64,000 bases of DNA, taken from contig NZ_JNYJ01000036.1 of NCBI RefSeq assembly GCF_000716715.1, positions 186,001-250,000 on the forward strand. The letters are read 5' to 3'. The DNA comes from Dactylosporangium aurantiacum. GTDB taxonomy: Bacteria > Actinomycetota > Actinomycetes > Mycobacteriales > Micromonosporaceae. Below, one piece after another: positions 47,023 through 57,864 of this stretch. How positions within the stretch are numbered: position 1 is the stretch's first letter; each line of letters starts with the position of its first letter. A program made the position numbers and the translations under genes. Below the pieces are notes generated by a model. It saw nothing but the letters and a program-made list of their open reading frames with translations, had not been told where the DNA came from and ran no database searches.

Positions 47023-47042
47023 GGCCTCAACGGACCGAGGCC
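47023..47042. terminator. Short hairpin between convergent AKR and rskA
   Basis: GGCCTC / GAGGCC stem of 6 bp with an 8-base loop in the 26-base gap between the two stop codons. Weak, but correctly placed. Confidence 0.4.
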
Positions 47043-47043
47043 G

Positions 47044-47745
47044 TCACAGCCTGATCTGCCCGACGAGCGGCTCGGTGGGCCGGTCCGATCCGCCGGCCGG
47101 CTCCTTCGTCACCGCGAAACCGGACGCCAGCCCTTCGATGTACCGCCGCCCCGTCCCGCCGGCGACCACGCCGACGGAGCGGGGCCCGGCGGAGTCGAGC
47201 ATCCACAGCTGGTAGTCCTTGTCCGCGCCGGGGTCGTCCAGCCCGTCCAGCACCGCCACCGCGGCGTCGCGCGACGGCGACACGACCAGCGTCACCCGGC
47301 CGCCGCCCATCTCGGCGGAGACCAGGCGGGCGTCCGGGGCGGCGAGGACCCCGTCGATTCTGGCGTTCTCCTGCCGTACCCCCTGCTGCGCCACCGTCCA
47401 CGTGCCGACCCCGACCCCGGCCGCCAGCACCGCCGCGGCCACCCCGGCGACGGCCCAGCGCACCAGCCGGGACCGCCGCGACCGCCCGGCACCCGGCGCG
47501 CTGCGGCGGGGCCGTTCCTGCGCGGTCCGGCCGATCTCCGCCAGCACCGCCTCCCGCAGCCGGGGCGGCGGCGGCGACGCGACCGCGTGGGTCAGCCAGG
47601 ACGCCGTCTCCCGCAGCTCGGCGACCTCGACCGCGCACGCTTCGCAGTCGCGCAGGTGCCGGTCGAACGCGGCACGCTCCACGTCGTCGACCGCGTCGAG
47701 CGCGTACGCGCCCGCCAGCGCGTGGATGTCCACCGTCTCGGCCAT
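47044..47745 (-). CDS. rskA: Anti-sigma-K factor RskA
   Basis: 233 residues. The N-terminal domain has the anti-sigma pattern with His30, Cys34 and Cys37 (HLRDCEAC), then one membrane span near 96-117 (WAVAGVAAAVLAAGVGVG) and an external RskA C-terminal domain (DYQLWMLDSAGPRSVGVV). It holds SigK inactive at the membrane; in mycobacteria it is released by stepwise proteolysis. Its ATG overlaps the sigK stop by one base. Confidence 0.92.
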   Translation of the reverse strand: MAETVDIHALAGAYALDAVDDVERAAFDRHLRDCEACAVEVAELRETASWLTHAVASPPPPRLREAVLAEIGRTAQERPRRSAPGAGRSRRSRLVRWAVAGVAAAVLAAGVGVGTWTVAQQGVRQENARIDGVLAAPDARLVSAEMGGGRVTLVVSPSRDAAVAVLDGLDDPGADKDYQLWMLDSAGPRSVGVVAGGTGRRYIEGLASGFAVTKEPAGGSDRPTEPLVGQIRL

Positions 47746-48362
47746 CAGAACGCCACCCCCAAGCAGTCCCGCATCCGGATCAGCCCGTCGCGCATGCGTG
47801 TCTTGATGGTCGGCAGGGCGGCGCCGAGCAGGTCGGCGACCTCGCGGTAGCTGTTGCCGTTGTAGTAGGCGAGGGTGATCGCCTCGCGCTGCAGGTCGGT
47901 GAGGCCGTCCAGACAGCGGCGGACCTGTTGCTGCTCGATGCGGGCGGTGGCGGTCTCGACCACGTCGTCGTACGGGGTGTCGACGCTGCTCGCGGCCACC
48001 CGGTGCGCCCGGTCGTTGCTCGCCTGCTCGGCCCGGACCCGGTCGACGGCCCGGCGGTGGGCGATCGTGAAGACCCAAGCCGTCGCCGAGCCGCGGGTGC
48101 CGTCGAAGCGGCCGGCGTTGCGCCACACTTCGACCATGACCTCCTGCGCCACCTCCTCGGACTGGGCGGGGTCGCGCAGGACGCGGCGGATCAACCCGTA
48201 CACCCGCGGCGACAGCAGGTCGTAGAGCTCGGCGAAGGCCCGCTCGTCCCCCCTGGCGACCCGGCTCAGCAGATCGTCGGGGTCGGCGCGCCGCTGTGGG
48301 GCCGGCACGGCGACGAGCCGCTGCGTGGACAGCTCCTCCTGGTCGGGTCTCATGTCGTTCAT
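47745..48362 (-). CDS. sigK: ECF sigma factor SigK
   Basis: 205 residues from ATG 48362; ATG 48353 (MRPDQEE) is a close alternative. It resembles mycobacterial SigK along its length: LLSRVARGDERAFAELYDLLSPRVYGL, VEVWRNAGRFDGTRGSATAW, IAHRRAVDRVRAEQASN and LAYYNGNSYREVADLLGAALPTIKTRMRDGL. Region 2 is about 30-100 and region 4 about 145-200. It forms a unit with rskA. It lies 40 bases after paaE on the same strand, so read-through from the paa operon is possible. Confidence 0.92.
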   Translation of the reverse strand: MNDMRPDQEELSTQRLVAVPAPQRRADPDDLLSRVARGDERAFAELYDLLSPRVYGLIRRVLRDPAQSEEVAQEVMVEVWRNAGRFDGTRGSATAWVFTIAHRRAVDRVRAEQASNDRAHRVAASSVDTPYDDVVETATARIEQQQVRRCLDGLTDLQREAITLAYYNGNSYREVADLLGAALPTIKTRMRDGLIRMRDCLGVAF

Positions 48363-48402
48363 TCGGAGCCGCCGCCGCGGCGGATGGGATCGATCCCGAG
48401 CC

Positions 48403-49497
48403 TCATGCGTCGTAGTCCACCACGACCTTGTCCGTGATCGGCAGGGCCTGGCAGGTGAGCACGTAGCCGGCGGCGAGCTCGTCGGGCTCGAGGGCGAAGT
48501 TGCGCGCCATGGAGACCTCGCCCTCCACGACCTTCGCCCGGCAGGTGGAGCAGACCCCGCCCTTGCACGCGTACGGCAGCTCGGGCCGCTGGCGCAGCGC
48601 CGCGTCGAGGATCCGCTCGTCGGCGGCCATGGAGATCCGCGACGTGCGCCCGTCCAGCACGATGTCGACCGTGACGCCGGCGGCGTCGTCCGTACGAGGG
48701 GCGGCCGGGACCGGTACATCGGCGACATGGAACAGCTCGGTGTGCACGGCGTCGTCGGGGACGCCCCGCACGCTGAGGGCCACCCGGGCGTCCAGCACCA
48801 TGCCGTGCGGCCCGCACAGGAACCACTCGTCGACGGTGCCCGCGGGCAGCAGCGTGTCGAGGACGGCACCGATGCGCTGCTCGTCGAGGCGCCCGGACAG
48901 CAGCGCCGACTCCTGCGCCTCGCGGGACAGCACGTGGATGACGTGCAGCCGCTCCCGGTGCCGGTCCTTCAGGTCGGCGAGCTCCTCGGCGAACATGACG
49001 GTGCCGGCGGCGCGGTTGCCGTAGACGACCGTGCACCGGCTCGACGGCTCGACGTCCAGCGCCGTGGCGATGATCGACAGCACCGGTGTGATCCCGGAGC
49101 CGGCCACGAGCGCGGCGTAGTGCCGGGTCCGCGACGGGTCGAACGCGCTGGTGAAGTGGCCCAGCGGGGGCATCACGTCGATCTCGTCGCCGGGGCAGAG
49201 GCCGGCGACCGCGAACGAGGAGAACGCGCCGCCCGGCACGGCCCGGATGCCGACCCGCAGGAGCCCTTCGCGGGCCAGCTGTGCCGGGGTCGAGCAGATC
49301 GAGTACGACCGGCGGATCTCGGTGTCGCCGTCGAAGCGCCGCACGGTGAGGTGCTGGCCGGCCTGGAACGCGAACGCGGCGCGCTGCGGGGCCGGCACGT
49401 CGAAGGTCACCACGACCGAGTCGTCGGTGAGCGGCTCGACGTCCATGACGGCCAGCCGCTGGAACGTGGGCCGGCGGAGCTTGAGCGGGGTGGTCAT
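48403..49497 (-). CDS. paaE: Phenylacetyl-CoA epoxidase reductase subunit
   Basis: 364 residues. FAD domain (RRSYSICSTP), NAD domain (VAGSGITPVLSII and FLCGPHGMV) and a C-terminal plant-type [2Fe-2S] ferredoxin domain with CKGGVCSTCRAK and a later Cys in LTCQALP. It passes electrons from NADPH to the PaaA diiron site. The ATG overlaps the paaD stop by 4 bases. Last paa gene of the cluster. Confidence 0.94.
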   Translation of the reverse strand: MTTPLKLRRPTFQRLAVMDVEPLTDDSVVVTFDVPAPQRAAFAFQAGQHLTVRRFDGDTEIRRSYSICSTPAQLAREGLLRVGIRAVPGGAFSSFAVAGLCPGDEIDVMPPLGHFTSAFDPSRTRHYAALVAGSGITPVLSIIATALDVEPSSRCTVVYGNRAAGTVMFAEELADLKDRHRERLHVIHVLSREAQESALLSGRLDEQRIGAVLDTLLPAGTVDEWFLCGPHGMVLDARVALSVRGVPDDAVHTELFHVADVPVPAAPRTDDAAGVTVDIVLDGRTSRISMAADERILDAALRQRPELPYACKGGVCSTCRAKVVEGEVSMARNFALEPDELAAGYVLTCQALPITDKVVVDYDA

Positions 49498-49955
49498 AGC
49501 GCCTTCACCGCGTCGAAGGGCTCGAGGCAGGCCGTGCAGCGCCACAGCGACTTGCACGCGGTCGAGCCGAACCGGGACAGCTGCTCGGTCGCCGGCGACC
49601 CGCACCTGGGGCAGCGCACGGACAGCTGGACGAACACCGAGCCGGACATCGGGGCGGGGGGCGCGATGCCGGCCGCGGCCAGCTTGGCCTTGCCCTCGGG
49701 GCTGATCATGTCGGTGGACCACGGCGGGTCGAGCACGGTCCGCACGTCGACCCGGGCGACGCCGGCGTCGTGCAGCGCGGACTCGATGTCGGCGCGGATC
49801 AGGTCCATCGCGGGGCAGCCCGAGTACGTGGGGGTGATCGTCACCGTGACGGCGTCGCCGTCGACCGTGACGTCCCGCAGGATGCCGAGCTCGGCGACGT
49901 TGAGGACCCGCAGCTCGGGGTCCTTGACGGCGGCGACCACGTCGAACAGCGTCAC
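49494..49955 (-). CDS. paaD: Phenylacetyl-CoA epoxidase assembly protein PaaD
   Basis: 153 residues from GTG 49955 in a GTGA overlap with paaC. The N-terminal MIP18/DUF59 domain has DPELRVLNVAELGILRDV and TPTYSGCPAMDLI; the C-terminal zinc-ribbon-like part has CPRCGSPAT and CTACLEPF. PaaD is needed for a functional epoxidase, probably for metal or Fe-S maturation. Upstream frames in this phase are antisense artefacts. Confidence 0.93.
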   Translation of the reverse strand: MTLFDVVAAVKDPELRVLNVAELGILRDVTVDGDAVTVTITPTYSGCPAMDLIRADIESALHDAGVARVDVRTVLDPPWSTDMISPEGKAKLAAAGIAPPAPMSGSVFVQLSVRCPRCGSPATEQLSRFGSTACKSLWRCTACLEPFDAVKAL

Positions 49956-50695
49956 CAGCGGGCTCCCGGGTGTGCGCGGTGCAGGACCTGCATCTCGGCG
50001 AGCAGCTTGGCGAGCGCCTCGGTGTGCGCGCCCCGCCCGCCGGCCGGTGCCGCGACGTCGGCCGGCCTGGTCAGCGTCGCCTCGGCGAGCACCGCGTCGA
50101 CCGTCGCCAGCCACGCCGGGCGCAGCGTGGACGGGTCGACGACGACACCGGCGACGCCCAGGGCGTGCACGTCCGGGTCGACCTGGAACAGCTGGTGCGT
50201 GTACGGCCACACCAGGTCGATCGCGGCCTGCATGCGCCGGTGCGACTCCTCGGTGCCGTCGCCGAGCCGCACGACCCACCGGGCGCTGTGATCGACGTGG
50301 TACGCCGACTCCTTGCGCGCCTTCGCGGCCACGGCGGCGACGCGCTCGTCGCCCACGCCGATCGACCGGTCGTAGAGCAGCCGCTGGTACACCGACAGGA
50401 ACAGCAGCTTGGCCATGGTGACCGCGAAGTCGCCGTTGTCCAGCTCGACCAGGCGGACGTTGCGGAACTCGTGCTCGGCGCGCAGGTACGCCAGGTCGTC
50501 CTCGGTGCGGCCGCGGCCCTCCAGCTCGCCGGCGTAGGTCAGCAGCATCCTGGCCACGCCGAGCTGGTCGAGGGCGATGTTGGCCAGCGCGATGTCCTCT
50601 TCCATCTCCGGCGCGCGCGAGCACCACTCGCCGAGCCGCTGCGCGGCGATCAACGCGTCGTCGGCGAGGCCGAGCACGTACCCGAAGTGGCTCAT
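49952..50695 (-). CDS. paaC: Phenylacetyl-CoA epoxidase structural subunit PaaC
   Basis: 247 residues, ferritin-like helical protein without the diiron ligands, which stabilises PaaA. Typical segments are LGLADDALIAAQRLGEWCSRAP, IALANIALDQLGVARMLLTYAGE and KARKESAYHVDHSARWVVRLGDG. ATG 50695 overlaps the paaB stop by 4 bases. Confidence 0.94.
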   Translation of the reverse strand: MSHFGYVLGLADDALIAAQRLGEWCSRAPEMEEDIALANIALDQLGVARMLLTYAGELEGRGRTEDDLAYLRAEHEFRNVRLVELDNGDFAVTMAKLLFLSVYQRLLYDRSIGVGDERVAAVAAKARKESAYHVDHSARWVVRLGDGTEESHRRMQAAIDLVWPYTHQLFQVDPDVHALGVAGVVVDPSTLRPAWLATVDAVLAEATLTRPADVAAPAGGRGAHTEALAKLLAEMQVLHRAHPGARW

Positions 50696-50961
50696 ATGTG
50701 GTGCGCACCTTCCGGCACGTCGTAGAACGTCGGGTGGCGGTACACCTTGTCGGCGGCGGGCGCGAAGAACGCGTCCTTCTCGTCGGGGCTGCTCGCGGTG
50801 ATCTCCGCGGCCGGCACGACCCAGATCGACACGCCCTCCTGGCGGCGGGTGTAGACGTCCCGCGCGTTGCGCAGCGCCATCTCGGCGTCGGGCGCGTGCA
50901 GGCTGCCCACGTGGGCGTGGGACAGGCCGCGCCGGGGTCGAACGAACACCTCAAACAGCAC
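50692..50961 (-). CDS. paaB: Phenylacetyl-CoA epoxidase subunit PaaB
   Basis: 89 residues from GTG 50961, overlapping the paaA 3' end by 11 bases. It has [41 protein letters not shown] and [12 protein letters not shown], the full small PaaB subunit, which helps hold the PaaA-PaaC complex together. Confidence 0.94.
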   Translation of the reverse strand: MLFEVFVRPRRGLSHAHVGSLHAPDAEMALRNARDVYTRRQEGVSIWVVPAAEITASSPDEKDAFFAPAADKVYRHPTFYDVPEGAHHI

Positions 50962-51970
50962 TTTTCTCTCTTTTCCCCGCGTACGCCTGCGCGGCTTCCC
51001 GCACCCACGCGCCGTCCTCGTGCGCGCGCCGGCGGTGCGCCATCCGCTCCTGGTTACAGGGCCCGTCGCCCTTGATCACGCGCATCAGCTCGTCGTAGTC
51101 CGGCTGGGTGAACGCGTAGTGCCCGCGCTCCTCGTCCCAGCGCAGGTCGGGGTCGGGGATCCGCAGGTCGAGCACCTCGGCCTGCTGCACGCACATGTCC
51201 ACGAACCGCTGCCGCAGCTCGTCGTTGGAGAACCGCTTGATCTTCCAGGCCATCGACCGCTCGGAGTGCGTCGAGTCGGTGTCCGGCGGCCCGAACATGG
51301 CCAGCGACGGATACCACCACCGGTCGACCGCGTCCTGCGCCATCGCCTTCTGCTCCGGGGTGCCGTGCGACAGCGTGTGCAGGATCTCGAACCCCTGCCG
51401 CTGGTGGAACGACTCCTCCTTGCACACGCGGATCATCGCCCGCGCGTACGGCCCGTAGGAGCACCGGCACAGCGGCACCTGGTTGACGATCGCGGCGCCG
51501 TCGACCAGCCACCCGATCGCGCCGACGTCGGCCCAGGTCAGCGTCGGGTAGTTGAAGATGGAGCTGTACTTCTGGCGGCCGTCGATCAGCATCTCGACCA
51601 GCTCGTCGCGGGAGACGCCGAGCGTCTCGGCCGCGGCGTAGAGATACAGCCCGTGCCCTGCCTCGTCCTGCACCTTAGCCAGCAGGATGGCCTTGCGCTT
51701 CAGCGACGGCGCGCGGGAGATCCAGTTGCCCTCCGGCTGCATGCCGATGATCTCCGAGTGCGCGTGCTGCGCGATCTGCCGGATCAGGGTCTTGCGGTAC
51801 GCCTCGGGCATCCAGTCGCGCGGCTCGATCTTCTGATCCGCCGCGACGATCGTGTCGAAGTAGTCCTGAAGGTCCGTCCCGGCCGCCACGTCACGGCCGG
51901 CGGCCTGCTGCAGGTCCCGCTCGGCGCTGTCCACCTGCTCGAGGAGCGGGGCGAAGTCGTTGCCGTACAC
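50951..51970 (-). CDS. paaA: Phenylacetyl-CoA epoxidase catalytic subunit PaaA
   Basis: 339 residues; the diiron ligands are visible in [25 protein letters not shown] and [13 protein letters not shown]. It adds one oxygen atom across the aromatic ring of phenylacetyl-CoA, the first step of aerobic phenylacetate breakdown. GTG 51970 is the only upstream start before a stop; its GAGGGG is unusually close, so a start further in (GTG 51934) cannot be excluded. The later paa ring-cleavage and beta-oxidation genes and a PaaR regulator are not in the window. Promoter expected in 51971-52208. Confidence 0.94.
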   Translation of the reverse strand: MYGNDFAPLLEQVDSAERDLQQAAGRDVAAGTDLQDYFDTIVAADQKIEPRDWMPEAYRKTLIRQIAQHAHSEIIGMQPEGNWISRAPSLKRKAILLAKVQDEAGHGLYLYAAAETLGVSRDELVEMLIDGRQKYSSIFNYPTLTWADVGAIGWLVDGAAIVNQVPLCRCSYGPYARAMIRVCKEESFHQRQGFEILHTLSHGTPEQKAMAQDAVDRWWYPSLAMFGPPDTDSTHSERSMAWKIKRFSNDELRQRFVDMCVQQAEVLDLRIPDPDLRWDEERGHYAFTQPDYDELMRVIKGDGPCNQERMAHRRRAHEDGAWVREAAQAYAGKREKSAV

Positions 51971-52208
51971 CCCCTCAGTGTTACAGCAACCGACCGACTC
52001 AGCAAGAAGGTGTCACAGCCGTCGAGGCAACTACCAGCGACTTTTGAGCGCGTCCGGGATGCGGGCAATGCGTTGGAAGGAGAGACTGTCCGGGTTCGTC
52101 ACCCGTCGGGTCACCCCAGATCCCTTACGACCTGTTAACACCGGCAACACCTGTTCATGACCGGCCGTCGATGCAATTGGGCGACTGCCAGGGAGGGACC
52201 ACCGACCC

Positions 52209-53087
52209 ATGCGCAAGCGCGTCGGATTCACCGTGCTCGTACTGCTCGCCGTCGCAGTGATGGTCGGCGTGCCGTACGTATGGGGCAGCGGCGTCCTGGA
52301 CGACTACCGTTCCAGCGCCGCCGCGCCCGCCGCCGCCACTGCGCCCGAGTCCCCCGCCCCCGCCGCGACGCGCAAGGCGGCCCCCGCCGCGCCGGCCGCG
52401 CCGTCCCTGCCGCCGGCGCTGCTGCACCCCGCCCCGGTCGCCGTGAACGCCACCGGCTTCTGGTCCTGGACCGTGCTCGACCGCCGCACCGGCGCGATGG
52501 CCGGCTCCGAGAACGCGGCGATCACCCAGCGCACCGCCTCGATGATCAAGGCCTGGCTGGCCGCCGACTACCTGCGCCGCACCCCGAGCCCGAGCACCTC
52601 GAACCTCCGCCAGCTGACCTCGATGATCCGCAACAGCGACAACACCGCGGCCTCGTACTTCTGGCAGCTCAACGGCCGCTCGGCCAGCATCACGCGGCTC
52701 GTGCAGCTGTGCGGGCTCACCGACAGCAAGGCGTATATCGACTGGGCCAGCACCCTGGTCTCGGCCCGCGACGCCGCACGCATGGGCGCCTGCGTCGCCG
52801 ACGGCCGCGCCGCCGGCGACAAGTGGACCGACTGGGTCCTCAACGAGATGCGCAACGTCAGCGGCAGCCAGGAGTTCGGCGTGGTCCCCGCCCTCCCCGC
52901 CGAGGAGCAGGCCGCGACGGCGGTCAAGAACGGCTGGATCGCCCGCAGCGACGGCAAATGGCACGTCAACTGCCTGGCCATCGGCACCGACTGGGTGCTC
53001 AGCGTCCTGACCGTCTACCCGTCCTCGAAGGGCATGGGCTACGGCGCCGAGATCTGCTCCAGCGTGACCCGCCAGCTGCAGGCCTAG
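52209..53087 (+). CDS. Exported serine-hydrolase-like protein (class A beta-lactamase fold), paralogue 1
   Basis: 292 residues. An N-terminal hydrophobic segment (7-25, FTVLVLLAVAVMVGVPYVW), an Ala/Pro linker, then a domain with the three motifs of penicillin-recognising hydrolases: S111-M-I-K114, S143-D-N145 and K240-N-G242. Size, motif order and spacing fit a class A beta-lactamase-like fold, but overall similarity is weak and the activity is unknown. Conserved cysteines (168, 195, 256, 283) could form disulphides outside the cell. ATG follows GGAGGGACC. Paralogue of the lipoprotein at 54237, with mqnA between them on the other strand. Confidence 0.75.
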   Translation: MRKRVGFTVLVLLAVAVMVGVPYVWGSGVLDDYRSSAAAPAAATAPESPAPAATRKAAPAAPAAPSLPPALLHPAPVAVNATGFWSWTVLDRRTGAMAGSENAAITQRTASMIKAWLAADYLRRTPSPSTSNLRQLTSMIRNSDNTAASYFWQLNGRSASITRLVQLCGLTDSKAYIDWASTLVSARDAARMGACVADGRAAGDKWTDWVLNEMRNVSGSQEFGVVPALPAEEQAATAVKNGWIARSDGKWHVNCLAIGTDWVLSVLTVYPSSKGMGYGAEICSSVTRQLQA

Positions 53088-53287
53088 CCGCTCGTTTTCC
53101 CTGCTCAGGTCCGTCGTGGGCGCGGCCCGCCGCTCCCGTCAGCCACCGGTCGGCCGCGAACGGCCTCCCTGCCAGGTCCGCGTGCGGTCACCCGGACACG
53201 ACCTGCGGTCGTGACAGACGCGGCCGCGGACGGCCGCGACGCGACCTGCCGGCCGCGGACAAGCCCGCGACCTTCGGCCGCGACAAA

Positions 53288-53312
53288 CCCGGCGCGGGTT
53301 ACGAGCGCCGGG
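53288..53312 (-). terminator. Hairpin after mqnA
   Basis: Perfect 8-bp stem CCCGGCGC / GCGCCGGG with a 9-base loop, one base past the mqnA stop on the minus strand. The rest of the gap 53088-53287 is a G/C repeat-like stretch with several GGCCGCGGACGGCCGCG-type inverted repeats. Confidence 0.55.
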
Positions 53313-53313
53313 G

Positions 53314-55094
<1,781 letters not shown>

Positions 55095-56232
55095 CCCGCC
55101 ACATCCAGCCGCCGAAGATCGCCACCGCGACCAGGCCCGCCACGCCGCACCCGATCACGATCTGGCGCGGCTCGAAGCGACCGACCAGCACCCCGCCGGC
55201 GGCGTAGCCGAGCAGGTTGGCGGCGTTGATCACGGCGCCGAAGCGGGCGAAGAACGCCCCGCGGACCTCCCCCGGCACGCGCCGGGCGGCGATCACGCCG
55301 AGGAAGTTGTTCTCCGCGCCGTTCGCGGCGCCGCCGAGCAGCCACAGCGGGTACATGAGCAGCACCGTCCCCACGAAGCCCGACGCCAGCACGACGGCGG
55401 CGGTCACCACGTGGAGCAGCACGATGAGGCGGCCGAGCGCGCCGTCGTCGCGGGCGCGGGCCGCCGCGATCCATCCGCCGGCCAGCATGCCGGCCGTCCA
55501 TGCCGCCTCGACCAGCCCGAACTCGGCAGGCGCGGCGCCGAGCGTCTCGCGGATGAAGAACACGCCCACGACCATGTCGACGTTGATCGTGAGCACGATC
55601 GCGCCGACCAGGCACGTCATGGCCAGCAGGAATCTGTCCTCGCGGATTTTCCATCCTGTACGGCCACCGCCCGGCCCTCCGGCGGCCGCCTTCCGGCGGG
55701 TGTGCAGCAGGAGCCCGGCGGCGACCACGGCCAGGTAGGTCGCGGCGTCGATGAGCAGCGGGATCCGCAGCCCGAACGCGCCGACGAACACGCCGGCCAG
55801 GGCCGGGCCGGCGAGCGAGCCGACCGAGTTGGCGGTCTGCCCGATCGCCATCGCCCGGCCGACACCGTCCGGCCCGGCCATGTCCGGCAGCAGCGCGTTG
55901 AACGTCGGGGTCGTGATCGCCACCCCCGCGGCGAGCAGCCCGACCAGCGTGATCAGCAGCCAGGTGCGGGTGGTCAGCGCCATCGCCGTGCAGCAGGCGG
56001 CCTGGCCGAGCCCGACGACGGTGAGCAGGACCCGGCTGTCGACCCGGTCGACGAGCCGCCCGACGAGCGGGGCCAGCGCGACGACCGGCACCACGGACGC
56101 GATGAGCACGGCGGCGACCGCCGGCCCACCCGCGCCGCGCTCCTGCAACGCCAACACGATCGCCGTGGCGGCCATGAAGTCGCCGAGGAACGAGACGCCC
56201 CGCGCGACCGCGAGCAGGTACACGTCACGGGC

Positions 56233-56294
56233 AGATGTGAAGGACATGCTTCGAAAATAATCCTTCACATCTACTGATCGCTAGAGCATGTCCT
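56233..56294 (-). promoter_or_regulatory. Overlapping inverted repeats at ArsR-MFS junction
   Basis: Minus-strand order: A, AGGACATGCT (56294-56285); B, AGATGTGAAGGA (56272-56261); C, AGCATGTCCTTCACATCT (56250-56233). C pairs perfectly with A over 10 bases and with B over 12 bases, using shared bases, so the two pairings exclude each other. C includes the MFS ATG, and A overlaps the ArsR stop codon. It could be a DNA operator for the ArsR-type regulator, an RNA switch, or both. Confidence 0.7.
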
Positions 56295-56925
56295 ATATAC
56301 GGGGAAAGGACCGGTACGTCACATTCACCTGCCGCGAGCCCTCGGGCGGGTCGGGGCGGCGGGACCGGGCGTACCGCTCGAACAGCGCGAACACCTGGTC
56401 GTTGAGCTCCCGCAGCTCGTCGGCGGTGACCTGGATCTGCAGGTCGGCCGAGGTGGCGGCGGTGTACCACTCGTAGGGCTCGTCGTCGCGCCGGGCCAGC
56501 CAGGCCCTGGCCCGGGCGTCCTCGATCTCCAGGAACATCACCGACAGCTCGCGGTCGGCGGCCTTCTCCGCGGCGCCGCCCTCCGGGCCGGCCTCGATGT
56601 TGAGGCCCTTCAGGTGGCTGCGCCACACCCGCTCCCGGCCGTCGCCGCGGCTCGGCGCCTCCTCGATCAGCTGAGCCTTGGCCAGCTCCCGCAGGTGGTA
56701 GCTGGTCGCGCTGGGTGACAGCCCGCAGACCTCGGCGAGCTCCGTCGCCGTGGCGGGCGCGCCACCCTCGAAGAGCCGATCGAGGATCGCGATCCTGGCA
56801 GGGTGCGCCAGCGCACGCATCGTCGCCGCATCACGGATCTGCGCGCGGCCCGGGTCGAGCCGGGCCGGAGTTCGGTCAGCCACGGGACCAGCGTATTCGC
56901 GGCGCCCGTTCGACATCTCATCCAT
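56293..56925 (-). CDS. ArsR family transcriptional regulator
   Basis: 210 residues. The winged-helix domain near 30-100 reads RALAHPARIAILDRLFEGGAPATATELAEV then SATSYHLRELAKAQLIEEA; the C-terminal half is charged and helical (LSVMFLEIEDARARAWLA), longer than classic metal-sensing ArsR proteins and without a clustered Cys site, so the signal is probably not a metal. It precedes an MFS gene on the same strand and likely controls it. A 13-bp palindrome lies 18 bases upstream of its ATG. Confidence 0.9.
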   Translation of the reverse strand: MDEMSNGRREYAGPVADRTPARLDPGRAQIRDAATMRALAHPARIAILDRLFEGGAPATATELAEVCGLSPSATSYHLRELAKAQLIEEAPSRGDGRERVWRSHLKGLNIEAGPEGGAAEKAADRELSVMFLEIEDARARAWLARRDDEPYEWYTAATSADLQIQVTADELRELNDQVFALFERYARSRRPDPPEGSRQVNVTYRSFPRI

Positions 56926-56942
56926 GACCCTTCGGATGATCT

Positions 56943-56955
56943 AAGGTCAGACCTT
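56943..56955. promoter_or_regulatory. 13-bp palindrome between ArsR and VOC genes
   Basis: AAGGTC-A-GACCTT, a perfect 6+1+6 palindrome followed by T residues, in the 72-base divergent gap. A candidate operator for the ArsR-type protein acting on itself and the VOC gene; it differs from the repeat at the ArsR-MFS junction. Confidence 0.5.
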
Positions 56956-56997
56956 TTTTCTTATGGTGGTGATCCATTCTTGCTGGAGGAGTTGTCG

Positions 56998-57771
56998 GTG
57001 CGAGTACGTGGCTACGCCCCCGCGACACCGTGCTGGACGGTGCTGACCAGCGCCGATACCGCAAGCTCCGCGGACTTCTACAGCGGTCTGTTCGACTGGA
57101 CGACCGCGCCCGCCGACGACGGGACCACCACGTTCCTGCGGCACGGCCTGGCGGTCGCCGGGCTCGCCGCCGCGCCGGGCCGCCCGTCGGCCTGGCTGAC
57201 CTACGTGTCGACCGAGGACGTCGAGGCGACCGCCGCGCTGGTCGCCGACGCCGGCGGCACCGTGCTGGCCCCGCCGGCCGAGGCCGGCACCCGGGGACGC
57301 TCCGCCCTCTTCGCCGACGCCACCGGCGCGGTCTTCGGGGGCTGGCAGCGTGGGACGTTCGCCGGCGCCCAGGTCGCCAACGAGTCCAACACGATCTGCT
57401 GGAGCGAGGTCGTCACCCCCGACGTCCCCGCCGCGGTGGCCTTCTACGGCAAGGTCTTCGGTTGGACGGAACGCGCCGGCTCGGCCGGCACGCACCAGGA
57501 GTATCACGAGTGGGTCGCCACGAACCGCGTGGTCGGCGGGATGAGCCCGATCGGCGAGCTCTACCCGCCCGGCACCCCCGCCCACTGGCGCACGATCATC
57601 CTGGTCGACGACTGCGCAGCGACGGTGGCCCGCGCCGCCGAGCTGGGCGGCCGCCTCATGGCCGGACCGGTCGACGCCGGCATCGGCGTCGGCGCGTTCC
57701 TGCTGGACCCGACGGGCGCGGCGTTCCTCGCCTTCGAGCTGGTCCCGGAGCTGCGCGAGGCGATGGGCTGA
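56998..57771 (+). CDS. VOC (glyoxalase/bleomycin-resistance) family protein, two domains
   Basis: 257 residues from GTG 56998, 7 bases after GGAGGA. Two vicinal-oxygen-chelate domains, about 8-120 (CWTVLTSADTASSADFYSGLFDW, FADATGAVFGGWQ) and 130-255 (CWSEVVTPDVPAAVAFYGKVFGW, LDPTGAAFLAFE), the layout of CFP30B-type proteins. Members bind small molecules or metals and some are resistance or lyase enzymes; no substrate can be named. Divergent from the ArsR gene. Confidence 0.88.
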   Translation: MRVRGYAPATPCWTVLTSADTASSADFYSGLFDWTTAPADDGTTTFLRHGLAVAGLAAAPGRPSAWLTYVSTEDVEATAALVADAGGTVLAPPAEAGTRGRSALFADATGAVFGGWQRGTFAGAQVANESNTICWSEVVTPDVPAAVAFYGKVFGWTERAGSAGTHQEYHEWVATNRVVGGMSPIGELYPPGTPAHWRTIILVDDCAATVARAAELGGRLMAGPVDAGIGVGAFLLDPTGAAFLAFELVPELREAMG

Positions 57772-57864
57772 GCCGGGCGATCGCCGGTCGCGTCCGCCCC
57801 ACTGCACCGCTCGCCGCGGGGCCGGACTCGTCCCGCCCCGCCGCGCCGCCGCCCTCATCCGTCC

